A stretch of 35,957 nucleotides of DNA, from assembly GCF_000496695.1 (NCBI RefSeq), contig NZ_BAUJ01000057.1:1-35957 (forward strand), in the 5' to 3' direction. Position numbers and translations under genes: made by a program. The stretch is from Vibrio halioticoli NBRC 102217 (GTDB lineage Bacteria; Pseudomonadota; Gammaproteobacteria; Enterobacterales; Vibrionaceae). The notes beneath the pieces are model-generated. The model was not told the DNA's origin, made no database searches, and saw only the letters and a program-made list of their open reading frames with translations. The first letter of the stretch is position 1; each line of letters opens with the position of its first letter. Of the stretch, positions 1 through 9,900 are shown one piece after another.

Positions 1-22
1 CATTTACTTAGTGTGATTGGTA

Positions 23-667
23 TTATACAAACAACGCGATGTAAGCTTGATGGATACCTTCAATCAACATCTGCATGCCAATAACCGCCAGTATTAAGCC
101 CATCATACGAGTAATTACGTTTAGTGCGCTCGGTCCAATAGCTCGAACAAACTGCTCTCCAGAGACAAACAGCGCGTAGGTCAGTCCACAAAGCAGTCCA
201 AAGGAGATAATAGTAATAATAACTTCAAAGTTGCCACCAACTGCTGCAAAGTTCATTGCGGTCGCAATGGTCCCAGGGCCGGCAAGGATAGGCATAGCAA
301 GAGGGGATACGCCAATACTCAGCGCCGCTTCTTTTTGCGCTATGGTGTGGCTGGCCGATTTTTCTGGCTTATGGTGTTCGTTATTACCGCGCAACATGTT
401 CAGACCAATCATAAATACCAAAATACCGCCGGTAATTCTGAGGGCGTATAAAGTGATACCAAACAGGTCAAAGATGAGCTTTCCTGAAATAGCGAATATG
501 GTGACGATAATAAAAGCAATAATGCAAGAGCGCAGTGCTATAGACTTTACTGTTTGATGATCGTTACCACGAGTCAAACCGATGAAGATAGGCGTATTAG
601 CGATTGGGTTCATGATAGCAAAAAAGCCCATGAACACAGCTAGGGCATGTATGATAAGGTCTTTCAT
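23..667 (-). CDS. yhgN: MarC/YhgN family inner-membrane protein
   Basis: This 214-residue very hydrophobic protein resembles the MarC/YhgN family (UPF0056), inner-membrane proteins with about six helices. Family members are sometimes called NAAT transporters, but the physiological substrate is uncertain. Visible family features are the N-terminal MGFFAIMNPIANTPIF segment, with its conserved Asn-Pro in a membrane helix, and the central PLAMPILAGPGTIATAM segment. A short polar His-rich loop (about residues 94-107) separates the two halves. The length fits the family. The ATG start is preceded by an AAGGA ribosome site at good spacing, and that site lies in one arm of a 10-bp inverted repeat (see the leader entry). 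yebG lies upstream on the same strand. The family is certain; the transport role is inferred. Confidence 0.88.
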   Translation of the reverse strand: MKDLIIHALAVFMGFFAIMNPIANTPIFIGLTRGNDHQTVKSIALRSCIIAFIIVTIFAISGKLIFDLFGITLYALRITGGILVFMIGLNMLRGNNEHHKPEKSASHTIAQKEAALSIGVSPLAMPILAGPGTIATAMNFAAVGGNFEVIITIISFGLLCGLTYALFVSGEQFVRAIGPSALNVITRMMGLILAVIGMQMLIEGIHQAYIALFV

Positions 668-743
668 ATAGTCCTTCGTAAGGTAATTAGCAATCTATCT
701 TGCAGTTTGGAGGTAGAGATACCCTATATGATAAAGGACTATA
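667..743 (-). promoter_or_regulatory. Inverted repeat covering the yhgN ribosome binding site
   Basis: TATAGTCCTT at 667-676 and AAGGACTATA at 734-743 are perfect 10-bp inverse complements. In the minus-strand transcript the downstream arm contains the AAGGA Shine-Dalgarno sequence and reaches the first base of the yhgN start codon. The upstream arm could therefore mask translation initiation. The loop is about 57 nt, which is long, so folding is uncertain. The repeat is seen directly; the regulatory role is inference. Confidence 0.35.
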
Positions 744-757
744 TTAGTTACGGCTAC

Positions 758-1057
758 TTATGCAGCGTCAGAAGTTGCTGAGTTGACATCATCCTGACTC
801 ACAACCTTTGGTTTTTTCGGTGTTGGCTTACGTTTTGCGCCCAAAGCGTACAAAACTTCTTCTTTGTGCTTAGCTAAGTACATTGAAAGCTCTTCTTGTT
901 GGCCTTCATCGGTGATGATTTCGCTATTCCCTAACAGAGTAAATAGTTCATCAGCCATATCCAGCATCTTGTCATATGCGTCCGCTTCGGCTTTTGAGGT
1001 AAAAGTCATCTTTTCTTCTCCGTTGCGTTCTACCACGTACTTGACGATAACAGCCAT
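758..1057 (-). CDS. yebG: YebG family DNA-damage-inducible protein
   Basis: This is a 99-residue small acidic/basic protein. The N-terminal MAVIVKYVVERNGEEKMTF and the following KAEADAYDKMLDMADEL helix are characteristic of YebG, a small protein induced by the SOS response in E. coli whose molecular function is not established. The C-terminal tail (about residues 75-99) is Lys/Pro-rich and likely disordered. The ATG start has a GAGG ribosome site seven bases upstream. A good LexA-like operator lies 35 bases upstream at 1093-1112, consistent with SOS control. The gene is apparently monocistronic, with yhgN following after 90 bases. Confidence 0.88.
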   Translation of the reverse strand: MAVIVKYVVERNGEEKMTFTSKAEADAYDKMLDMADELFTLLGNSEIITDEGQQEELSMYLAKHKEEVLYALGAKRKPTPKKPKVVSQDDVNSATSDAA

Positions 1058-1092
1058 GGTCCATCCTCATAAATTGATTGTTAATAATTGAA

Positions 1093-1112
1093 TACTGGTT
1101 ATTTATACATTA
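1093..1112. promoter_or_regulatory. Candidate LexA (SOS) box upstream of yebG
   Basis: TACTGGTTATTTATACATTA matches 16 of 20 positions of the gammaproteobacterial LexA consensus TACTG-TATATATATA-CAGTA. The CTG half is intact; the other half reads CAT instead of CAG. It lies just upstream of yebG, which is LexA-regulated in E. coli. The match is seen directly; the binding is inferred. Confidence 0.6.
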
Positions 1113-1141
1113 AATCACGCGCTACAGTCTAGCTGAGTTGT

Positions 1142-2047
1142 TTATTTTGTGCAGTGATCGCTCAATCGCCACTCAAGACTGTATTGTAAAAATGCCGCTA
1201 GCAGTGGATTTAAATACTTATCTTTGTGTAGCACAATTTGCATTGTTCTATCTAAGGGTAAATCAATCTCGAGCTTGCTGATTTTCCCAGCTTTTAATGC
1301 ACTATCAATTGAAAGCTCAGATAAACAGGCTAAACCTAACCCTGCCGCAACACCGTTAATGATTGCTTCGCTGTTGCTTAGTTCAAATTCCCCTTGCCAT
1401 TGGGTTAAATGTTGCGCGATGTGTTGAATGAAATAATCTCTAGAGCCAGAGCCTTGTTCTCTTAACAGCCAGTTATTGGCTTCAAGTTCATCGATGGATA
1501 GCTTGTTCTTTTTCGCTAAAGGGTTGTCTGGCTTACAAATAATGCACATTCGGTCAAAACCAAATGGATGATGGGTCAGTTTATCTGAGTCTTCATTGCT
1601 TTCGATGAGGGCAATATCAATATGGTAATCAATGATTTTCTGACTAAGCAGCGATGAATTTTCTAGTAAGGTGCTAAAACGTACTGCCGGATGTTGCTGC
1701 CTGAAATCTCGAATCAGGTAGGGAAGTAGTTGGTTACCTATTGTATTACTGGCCCCTACATTCAGTTCCCCACTCAATGTATTTGAATCATTAAACAAAG
1801 AGGGAATAGCCCGAGCTCGATCCAGTAACTCATCCGCAACGGGCAGTAGAGTAGAGCCTTCTTTGTTGAGAACAAGGCGATTATTTACCCTATCAAATAA
1901 TGTATGTCCAAGTTGGTTTTCTAGCTCATTAAGAGATAGGCTCACCGCCGCTTTCGATAGGCATAGTGTTTGTGCGGCGCTGGACATAGAGCTTGCTTTG
2001 GCAATAGAGGTAAATACTTCGAGTTGTCTTAGGGTAAAAGAAATCAT
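1142..2047 (-). CDS. LysR-family transcriptional regulator (YeiE-like)
   Basis: This is a 301-residue LysR-type regulator. Residues 1-60 form the winged helix-turn-helix (FTLRQLEVFTSIAKASSMSS, then QTLCLSKAAVSLSLNELENQ). Residues from about 90 to the end form the two-lobed effector domain (GELNVGASNTIGNQLLP, GVAAGLGLACLSELS). The HTH and the NTIGNQLLP segment are most like the YeiE/CysB-type subgroup, and YeiE has been linked to the sulfite response. The gene is divergent from a TDT-family transporter 119 bases away, the typical arrangement of a LysR regulator and its target. The effector cannot be read from the sequence. The start is ATG with no clear ribosome site. Confidence 0.85.
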   Translation of the reverse strand: MISFTLRQLEVFTSIAKASSMSSAAQTLCLSKAAVSLSLNELENQLGHTLFDRVNNRLVLNKEGSTLLPVADELLDRARAIPSLFNDSNTLSGELNVGASNTIGNQLLPYLIRDFRQQHPAVRFSTLLENSSLLSQKIIDYHIDIALIESNEDSDKLTHHPFGFDRMCIICKPDNPLAKKNKLSIDELEANNWLLREQGSGSRDYFIQHIAQHLTQWQGEFELSNSEAIINGVAAGLGLACLSELSIDSALKAGKISKLEIDLPLDRTMQIVLHKDKYLNPLLAAFLQYSLEWRLSDHCTK

Positions 2048-2050
2048 AAG

Positions 2051-2100
2051 TGTTTATTTTTACTTAACGCTAGTTTTAAATCTTTAAATTTTAATAAACA
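2051..2100. promoter_or_regulatory. Divergent promoter region with AT-rich inverted repeat
   Basis: TGTTTATT at 2051-2058 and AATAAACA at 2093-2100 form an 8-bp inverted repeat in the space between the LysR gene and the TDT transporter. The span is similar to the roughly 50-bp region that LysR regulators usually occupy. The DNA is very AT-rich, so chance is a real alternative. This is a low-confidence candidate operator. Confidence 0.25.
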
Positions 2101-2166
2101 TAACTTAAGAATACACTCTTTGCATCAACTTAATGAACAGCGGTTAATAATCTGCGGAGCAATCAC

Positions 2167-3132
2167 ATGCAAGCACAATCTCGTTTAGCCAATGCACCCA
2201 CGCCAATGGCGGGTTTGGCCTTAGGTATTGCCAGTTTAGGCTGGAGCCTAGAAAATTTAGGCATGTTTGGTGGATATGCACAAATGATAGGCGCGGTAAT
2301 TGCGGCAACATTATTGCTGATTTTGAGCGGTAAATTCTTACTTCATTCACATCTATTAAAGCAAGATTTATCTCATCCAGTAGTGGGGAGTGTTGTGCCC
2401 ACTTTTGCTATGGCAAGTATGGTAGTGTCGTATGCTATTGGTCAGCATTGGGCGTTATTCGGCAACGTGTTATGGCTCGTATCGGTAATTTTGCACATTA
2501 TCTTTTTAATGAGCTTTACCTTTCATCGCAGTCAAAATTTTGAGCTTAGTCATATGCTGCCGAGTTGGTTTGTACCACCGGTAGGAATTATTGTGGCCGC
2601 TTTAACTTACTCAGGCAGTGCCTCTTTGCATTGGATTGGCGCGGCGACCTTATATTTTGGCATGATTGCCTACGCTATCATGTTGCCGATAATGATTTAT
2701 CGTTTGATGTTTTCAGAACTCGTGCAAGATGCCGCCAAGCCGACATTGGCAATTTTAGCCGCGCCAGCCAGTTTATCATTAGCCGGTTACTTATCATTTG
2801 TGGCGTCGCCATCGCCACTGATTGTTGCCTTATTGTTTGGTATCGCAATCCTTATGACAGCCATTATCTACATGGCGTTTTATCGCCTGTTAAAACTGCC
2901 GTTTAGCCCAGGTTATGCTGCTTTTACTTTCCCATTGGTGATCAGTGCAACCGCTATGTTTAAGGTGGCGGTATGGATGACAAATATGAATATCGCCACA
3001 GAGTATGTTCAGCAGGTTCACACTCTAGCGGTACTGGAGTTAGGGGTTGCATTTATCATTGTGAGTTACGTGGCAATACAATATTTCAATAATTTATTGA
3101 TTCAACCAAGGTTGGCAATTAGCAGTAAATAA
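2167..3132 (+). CDS. TDT family (TehA/SLAC1-like) transporter
   Basis: This 321-residue protein has about ten predicted membrane helices. The N-terminal PTPMAGLALGIASLGW and the MLPSWFVPPVGIIVAAL helix are typical of the tellurite-resistance/dicarboxylate transporter (TDT) family. That family includes TehA anion channels, SLAC1, malate carriers and sulfite exporters. The substrate cannot be deduced. The divergent YeiE-like regulator makes an anion such as sulfite one possibility, by inference only. The ATG has a GGAG ribosome site seven bases upstream (GCGGAGCAATCACATG). recC follows 75 bases after the stop. Confidence 0.82.
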   Translation: MQAQSRLANAPTPMAGLALGIASLGWSLENLGMFGGYAQMIGAVIAATLLLILSGKFLLHSHLLKQDLSHPVVGSVVPTFAMASMVVSYAIGQHWALFGNVLWLVSVILHIIFLMSFTFHRSQNFELSHMLPSWFVPPVGIIVAALTYSGSASLHWIGAATLYFGMIAYAIMLPIMIYRLMFSELVQDAAKPTLAILAAPASLSLAGYLSFVASPSPLIVALLFGIAILMTAIIYMAFYRLLKLPFSPGYAAFTFPLVISATAMFKVAVWMTNMNIATEYVQQVHTLAVLELGVAFIIVSYVAIQYFNNLLIQPRLAISSK

Positions 3133-3207
3133 CCTCACATAGCGACATCAATTGCACTAGTGTGTGGTAACATTATTGCAATTGATTCAATGGATTGTGA
3201 GCCTGCC

Positions 3208-6200
3208 TTGTTTACTGTTTATCATTCAAACCAAATCGATCTTCTTAAGTCTTTATTGATTGCGCTAATTCGCCAGCAACCTCTTGCTTCCCCTTTTGAG
3301 CAAGAGCAAATCTTGGTGCAAAGTCCGGGCATGTCGCAATGGCTAAAAATGGAATTAGCTAAAGAGATGGGGATTGCGGCCAATCTTAATTTCCCGCTAC
3401 CTGCGACTTTCATTTGGCAGATGTTCATTGAAGTGTTGCCGGACGTTCCTCAGCGCAGTGCATTTAACAAAGAAGCGATGACTTGGAAGCTAATGCAAGT
3501 TTTACCCAGCAAGCTTGCTGAGCCTGAATTCTCCCCATTAGCTTCTTATCTAGAGCAAGATGATGACGACTCTAAGCTATTCCAATTAGCGGGAAAAATT
3601 GCCGATATCTTCGATGGTTACTTAGTGTATCGCCCCGATTACATTAACGCTTGGGAGCAAAATGAACATCCTGATGAGTTACAAGGGCAAGGTCTTTGGC
3701 AGGGAATACTGTGGCGAGAGTTATATCAATTTACTCAAGATTTAGAGCAATCTAAGTACCATCGTGCCAATCTTTATCAAGACTTTATTGATGCTTTAGC
3801 AAACACTTCCGAGATCAGCAGTAATAATGTGCCTAAACGATTATTTGTGTTTGGCATTAGTTCATTGCCGCCTAAATACCTTGAAGCGCTCAAAGCGCTG
3901 GGTGAGCATATCGATGTGCACCTTATGTTTCACAATCCATGTCGTTACTATTGGGGCGACATTAAAGATCCGCGCACATTGTCGAAGATGGCTAACTTAG
4001 TCAGACCGAGAATTCGCTGGAATGAACAAGGGATGGAAACCGAGCAAGGCGTTGCGGTACTTAAAGGCGATATCGAACATAACGCATTACCAGAGTTTCA
4101 TCATGATGCAATCAGCAACAACTTGTTAGCTTCAATGGGTAAGCAGGGGCGCGATAATCTATATTTGTTGTCCGATCTTGGCAGTAATGAAGTCGAAGCT
4201 TTTGTTGATATTGAGCCAACGTCATTGCTGCAAAAAATACAACAAAACATCTTGCAATTAGAGCAACATCAAGACGATTCAAAATTGGATCAAAGCACGC
4301 ACAAAGGCTGTGTTTCTGCGCAAGATACTTCGCTCTCTATTCATAGTTGTCATAGCGCTACTAGAGAAGTAGAAGTGCTGCATGACCAACTTCTGGCGAT
4401 GTTTAATCAAGATCCCACCCTTAAGCCGCGCGATATCATAGTGATGGTGGCGGATATCAACGCCTATTCCCCAGCCATCAAAGCTATCTTTGGCAATGCA
4501 ACCGCAGACAGGCGAATACCATACTCCATTTCTGATAGAAGTGTTGCTGAAGAAACCCCAATCTTAAATGCGTTTTTGCAGTTACTGGCACTTCCGAATA
4601 GTCGCTGTGGTCGCAGTGAAATGATGGAGATCCTTGAGACGCCCGCTATTTTGCAACGATTTGGCTTGTCAGAAACTGACTTTGATTTGATTAATCTATG
4701 GACGCAAGAAGCCGGAATCCGCTGGGGGCTTGATGATGCCACCGCAACTGAATTTGAACTGCCAACCTTAAATCAAAATACATGGCTGTTTGGCTTACAA
4801 CGTATTTTGCTTGGCTACAGTATGTCTTCTACCAACCAAGCTTTTGAGTTGAGCGAGGGCATTTTAGCCCCGTATGAACAAATAGAAGGTATGCAAGGAG
4901 AGCTTGCTGGAAAACTGGCCGCGTTTATCGACAAAGTCTTGCACTATCGCAACGCACTGCAAACACCTTTGCATAGCTCGGATTGGCAAGCGCAATTAAA
5001 CCAGTTAGCCAATGATTTCTTTGAGTTAGACATTGAAAACGAAATCGCCTTAACCAGTATTCGTGACGCGCTATCTTCACTGACTCAGCAAACCTTTGAA
5101 GCGGCGTTAACCTCCGAGCTAAGTCATCAAATTATCAGTGAGTATTTGCAAGATAAATTAGATAACTCGCGCATTAGTCAGCGCTTTTTAGCAGGCCAAG
5201 TGAATTTTTGCACCTTAATGCCAATGCGCTCTATTCCTTTTAAAGTGGTGTGTTTATTGGGCATGAATGATGGGGTATATCCACGCTCAGTTCCTCTTGA
5301 AGGTTTTGATTTAATGTCAGTGAAAACGCGCATAGGGGATAGAAGCCGTCGAGATGACGATCGTTACCTGTTTTTAGAGGCGCTACTTTCTGCTCAGCAA
5401 ACCCTATACATTAGCTATATTGGGCAATCAATTTTAGATAATAGTGAGTGCTTACCTTCGGTGTTATTAACCGAATTGCAAGAGTATTGCGCACAAAACT
5501 ATTGTCTGGTTGGGGACCAATATTTGTCGGTTGATGACTCAGGTGACTTGCTTGTGAGTCATTTAACCTCATCCCATGCCATGACGCCATTTAGTAAAGA
5601 CGCTTTTTTAAATAACGCCAGTTTTGCCTCTGAATGGCTGCCTATTGCCAATGGCATTTCTTCTATCGAACAAACTGCGCCCACGCCACTTATCGATTAT
5701 TTCTTAGAAAGAGGCAGCGTTAACGAGATTGAATTGGATCAGCTACTCGCTTTTTGGTCATTGCCGATAAAATATTTCTTCAATCATCGCCTGCAAGTTT
5801 GGTTTAACCGCGATAGCGAGATAGTGGAAGACGATGAGCCTTTTGCTTTAGGTGGCTTGGAGCGTTATTTATTACGCGATGAAATCGTTGCCGCTATGCT
5901 CGATGGCGGAGAGACGCAAGTAGAGCAAGTGTCTCAATATTATCGCAGCTCTGGGCAACTGCCGATTGGCGAATTTGGCGATTTGGAAGTGGCAGAAAAT
6001 AAAGCGGCAATGATGGGCTTGGTCTCTGAAATTGAGTTTTACACCAGTAGTAAGCAGCCTTCAATTCCGTTGTCTGTCAGTGTTCCTTATGGCGAACATA
6101 ATCTTACTATCACGGGTTGGCTAGACAATCACTACGCTTCTGGTTTGGTTAACTATCGAGTCGGTCGCATTCGCTCAAAAGATATTTTACAGTCATGGAT

Positions 6201-6633
6201 CAAGCACTTATGTGCTTGTGCATCCAATCAATCGCTAACCAGCCACCTTATTGGTATCACTAATAGCAAAGAGGTGGAGTATTTTTCTATTGCCGCAATA
6301 TCTGCGCAAGATGCGTTGGATTTTCTGCAAGATCTGCTGGCACTATTCTTTGAAGGTATGACTCAGCCTCTTGCTTATTTCCCTTATTCAGCGCAAAGCG
6401 CGATGCAAGAAATGAGTAAGAAATTACAAAAAAATGATAGTGATGTGGCTCGCGAAGCGGCTCAAGCTAAGTTCAATTCAAGCTTTTTAGGCGATGACTA
6501 TAACGCGGGAGAGTCGCAAGACATTTACATACACAGAGCGTGGCCGCAATGGGATGACGCATTGGCAGAGTCTGGGTATCGTTTAGCACAAAGAGTCTTC
6601 TTGCCGGTACAAGAAAGGTTAACTACTAAGTAA
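3208..6633 (+). CDS. recC: Exodeoxyribonuclease V subunit RecC
   Basis: RecC is the Chi-recognising subunit of the RecBCD helicase-nuclease, which resects double-strand ends and loads RecA. The chosen TTG start gives MFTVYHSNQIDLLKSLL, which aligns residue for residue with the E. coli start MLRVYHSN, and a GAG ribosome site lies six bases upstream. Upstream in-frame starts exist at 3190 (ATG) and 3160 (GTG) but have no convincing ribosome site. Recognisable segments are ILVQSPGMSQWLKMELAKEM, GIAANLNFPLPATFIWQMF, the HSCHSATREVEVLHDQLL motif and the C-terminal nuclease-like fold with GLERYLLRDE. The length is 1141 residues, against about 1120 in E. coli. RecC has helicase-like and nuclease-like folds that lack activity. 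recB follows after a 268-base spacer. Confidence 0.96.
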   Translation: MFTVYHSNQIDLLKSLLIALIRQQPLASPFEQEQILVQSPGMSQWLKMELAKEMGIAANLNFPLPATFIWQMFIEVLPDVPQRSAFNKEAMTWKLMQVLPSKLAEPEFSPLASYLEQDDDDSKLFQLAGKIADIFDGYLVYRPDYINAWEQNEHPDELQGQGLWQGILWRELYQFTQDLEQSKYHRANLYQDFIDALANTSEISSNNVPKRLFVFGISSLPPKYLEALKALGEHIDVHLMFHNPCRYYWGDIKDPRTLSKMANLVRPRIRWNEQGMETEQGVAVLKGDIEHNALPEFHHDAISNNLLASMGKQGRDNLYLLSDLGSNEVEAFVDIEPTSLLQKIQQNILQLEQHQDDSKLDQSTHKGCVSAQDTSLSIHSCHSATREVEVLHDQLLAMFNQDPTLKPRDIIVMVADINAYSPAIKAIFGNATADRRIPYSISDRSVAEETPILNAFLQLLALPNSRCGRSEMMEILETPAILQRFGLSETDFDLINLWTQEAGIRWGLDDATATEFELPTLNQNTWLFGLQRILLGYSMSSTNQAFELSEGILAPYEQIEGMQGELAGKLAAFIDKVLHYRNALQTPLHSSDWQAQLNQLANDFFELDIENEIALTSIRDALSSLTQQTFEAALTSELSHQIISEYLQDKLDNSRISQRFLAGQVNFCTLMPMRSIPFKVVCLLGMNDGVYPRSVPLEGFDLMSVKTRIGDRSRRDDDRYLFLEALLSAQQTLYISYIGQSILDNSECLPSVLLTELQEYCAQNYCLVGDQYLSVDDSGDLLVSHLTSSHAMTPFSKDAFLNNASFASEWLPIANGISSIEQTAPTPLIDYFLERGSVNEIELDQLLAFWSLPIKYFFNHRLQVWFNRDSEIVEDDEPFALGGLERYLLRDEIVAAMLDGGETQVEQVSQYYRSSGQLPIGEFGDLEVAENKAAMMGLVSEIEFYTSSKQPSIPLSVSVPYGEHNLTITGWLDNHYASGLVNYRVGRIRSKDILQSWIKHLCACASNQSLTSHLIGITNSKEVEYFSIAAISAQDALDFLQDLLALFFEGMTQPLAYFPYSAQSAMQEMSKKLQKNDSDVAREAAQAKFNSSFLGDDYNAGESQDIYIHRAWPQWDDALAESGYRLAQRVFLPVQERLTTK

Positions 6634-6901
6634 AGGCGATTAGCTGCAGATAAGAGAGAGGGGGGGGGGGCGTCAGGAATATTATATGTAGGGGTTTTTA
6701 TACCGACGGCCCAAGGGTCACAGAGACCTCTTATTTCTTATATTTATAGATGGCAAATCCCTCACCATTCGAGCGCAAGCCTACTTGGAACGAAACACGA
6801 TAACAGTGAGTGGGATCGCAAACTTTGAGCGCAAGTATCCAGCCCTTTCAAGGCGATAGCTCATTTCATAACATTGGTCACATATTTAGATAGGGTTCAC
6901 C
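6634..6901. other. recC-recB spacer with G11 tract and short repeats
   Basis: This 268-base gap has no credible gene. It holds an (AG)n stretch running into eleven consecutive Gs (6660-6670), a small GGTC/GACC hairpin (6716-6728), and two direct copies of GAGCGCAAG (6771-6779 and 6827-6835) that are 56 bases apart. In E. coli the ptrA protease gene lies between recC and recB; here it is absent. The composition differs from the flanking genes and suggests a small dispersed intergenic repeat, but I cannot match it to a named family. The recB ribosome site (AGGG) is at its right end. Confidence 0.45.
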
Positions 6902-9900
6902 ATGACAGAGGTCACGAACATAATTCCTGCGCCACTTGAGACAATGACATTCCCTTTGCATGGGGCACGTCTTATTGAAGCTTCGGCTGGCACCGGCAAA
7001 ACATTTACGATTGCTGGGCTTTATCTGCGACTGTTGTTAGGTCATGGCGACAATGGTCAGGCCCACAACAAGCCACTTAATGTTGAACAAATTCTGGTCG
7101 TGACCTTTACCGAAGCGGCAACCGCCGAATTAAAAGATCGTATTCGCGCACGTATACACCAAGCAAGAGTCGCATTTAGCCGAGGGGTGAGTGATGATCC
7201 TGTGATCAAACCTCTACTTGAACAAACCCAAGATAGAGACAGAGCTTGTGAGTTATTGCTGGCCGCAGAAAGACAAATGGATGAAGCCGCCGTATTTACC
7301 ATTCATGGCTTTTGTCAGCGCATGCTTACGCAAAATGCCTTTGAATCGGGCAGCCGATTTAAAAACCAATTTATTCAAGATGAAAGTCAGCTGAAAGCGC
7401 AAGTGGTATCAGACTACTGGCGACGTCATTTTTATCAAATGAATGAAGCTATGGTAGCGGAAATTCGCAGTCACTGGCGTCACCCCCACGACCTACTTAC
7501 CGAGCTTGACCGCTTTATTAGTGGCAATGAAGTGTATATTCACTCTCAAGCGCAAAGCGGTGATTTAGAAGCCTTGTACGCACAAAGAGTCGCGCTGATT
7601 GATGAGTTAAAGCGTGATTGGCTTGCGGTAAGCTCAGAGCTAGAAAAATTAATTGCAGATTCTGGAATTACCAAAAATCCTTATAACAAAAGAAACGTGC
7701 CAAATTGGATTTCACAAGGGGACAGTTGGGCAGAGGTTACGCCTAGCACTCTTGGCATGCCAGATTGTTTAGAGCGCTTTTGTAGCAGTGTTTTGCAAGC
7801 TAAAACCAAAGAAGGCAAACAAGCGCCAGAACATGCGATATTTGATCAGCTAGAGGCATTTTATCAACTGCCTAAATTAGAGGTTAAACTGGCTATTCTA
7901 GGCAATGCGATCCCTGAATGCCGAGCAGAGTTACAAAAAGCCAAACGCCAGCAGCAAAAGCTTTCTTTTGATGATCTTCTCAGTCAGTTAGATCATGCTT
8001 TGCAAGCCGACGAAGAAGATTTGTTATCCGAGCGAATTCGCCAGCTTTATCCGATTGCTATGATCGATGAGTTTCAAGATACCGATCCTCAGCAATACAA
8101 CATATTTAGTCATTTGTACTTAGATCACCCGGAGTGCGGGTTATTTATGATTGGCGATCCTAAACAGGCGATTTACGCCTTTCGCGGCGCGGATATCTTT
8201 ACCTATATTCGCGCTCGTAATGAAGTGACTTCGCACTTTAATCTTACGACAAACTGGCGCTCAAGTGAGCAGATGGTTGAAGCCAGTAATGCGCTGTTTG
8301 TCGAGTCAGAAGCGCCATTTATCTACAACGATGATATTCCGTTTACCTCAGTGCTACCTAGCCCAGGTGCGGACAAAAAATCGTGGTCTTTGCATGGTGA
8401 AACTCAGCCGGCGATGACAGTTTGGCATCAACAGCAAGAAGAGGGCGGCGTAGCCAAAGGCAGTTATAACCACACTATGGCGCAGTCGACCGCCACTCAA
8501 ATACAGCGACTATTAAGCGCTTCAGATCAAGGCAATGCACTGCTACACAGCGCAAAAGATAAGGCGATTCAAGCTGGAAATATCGCGGTATTGGTGCGCA
8601 CAGGTAGAGAGGCAAGCCTAGTGCGACAAGCGTTGTCGGAAAAAGGCGTAGCCAGTGTCTATCTGTCCAACCGAGAAAGCGTTTTTGCCAGTCCTGTGGC
8701 CTGTGATGTGATGCTATTTTTGCAAGGCGCTTTAAATTCTGAAAATGACCGAGCATTGCGCACTGCGGCGGCCAGTTCCTTGTTTGATCTTTCCTTATTT
8801 GATTTAGAGCGATTAAACCAAGATGAGCAATATTGGGAACTGCTTAGCCAAGAGTTCAGTGATTATCGTCAGCTATGGCTAAAGTCTGGGATCATGCCGA
8901 TGATCCGCAAGCTTATTCAGCACCGAGAATTAGCCCAGCGATTGCAAAAACAGCCACACGGTGAGCGAGTGCTGACTGATTTAATGCATCTTGCCGAGTT
9001 ATTGCAACAAGCCTCAGCAGAGCTAGAAAGTGATCATGCATTGCTACGTTGGTTTTCTGAATCCATTGATGAGGCATACGATGGTGAGTCAGGAGATGAG
9101 CAGAAACAACGCTTAGAGTCAGAGCGCAACTTAGTGCAAGTGGTCACTATCCATAAGTCGAAAGGACTAGAATACGATATTATTTTTGTGCCTTTTGTTA
9201 GTGCTTGTCGCAAAAGCGATAAAGCCTTGTATTACGACGCCGAGCAACAATGCACCCGCTTTGATCTCGACAATAATGAAGAGGGAATTGCGTTATCGGA
9301 TAAAGAGCGTCTAGCGGAAGATCTGCGCCTTATTTATGTAGCGGTGACTCGCGCTGTGTACTCTTGTTATCTTGGCGTGGCGGCGCTCAAAGACGGTCGC
9401 AGCAAAAAGGTGATGACCCATTTGAGCTCCATTGGCTATTTGTTACAAGGAGGCGAAGAGCAAGACGCCTCGGCGCTGAGCGCTGCGTTAAGTCAGCTGG
9501 AAGAGAAATACCCATCCATTACCGTATGCGACCCCATTGCCCCTGATGACGCTTGTTACATTCCAATTGAACAAGATGCGCCTTTGCTTGAAGCCAATAA
9601 AATGCAGCAACAAATTGATTGGCGCTGGCGGATGACCAGTTATTCAGGTTTGGTTAAGCAAGGGCATGGTCATGCGCATAAAGACGACAGTATTTGGCTG
9701 GATACGACCTTAGATGTGGACGCCTCTCAGGATCAAGCCCCAATGCTCGACCTTATGCAAAAGAGTATGTTTAACTTTCCGCGTGGCGCACGTCCGGGCA
9801 CGTTTTTACATACCTTGTTTGAAGAAGTGGAATATACCCAGTCGGCATTTAGCGACAAAAACAGTGAAGTGATCCGTCAGCTTATAATCAAAGAGCAGTT

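Noticed and set aside
3160..3207. GTG (3160) and ATG (3190) starts for recC
   Set aside because: Neither has a convincing ribosome site, and the added residues have no counterpart in RecC. The TTG at 3208 aligns exactly with the E. coli N-terminus. ATG 3190 remains possible.
6690..6860. ERIC-type intergenic repeat in the recC-recB spacer
   Set aside because: ERIC-like pieces such as GTGAG...GAGCGCA are present, but the long central palindrome and standard ends of ERIC cannot be aligned. It is kept only as an unassigned spacer.
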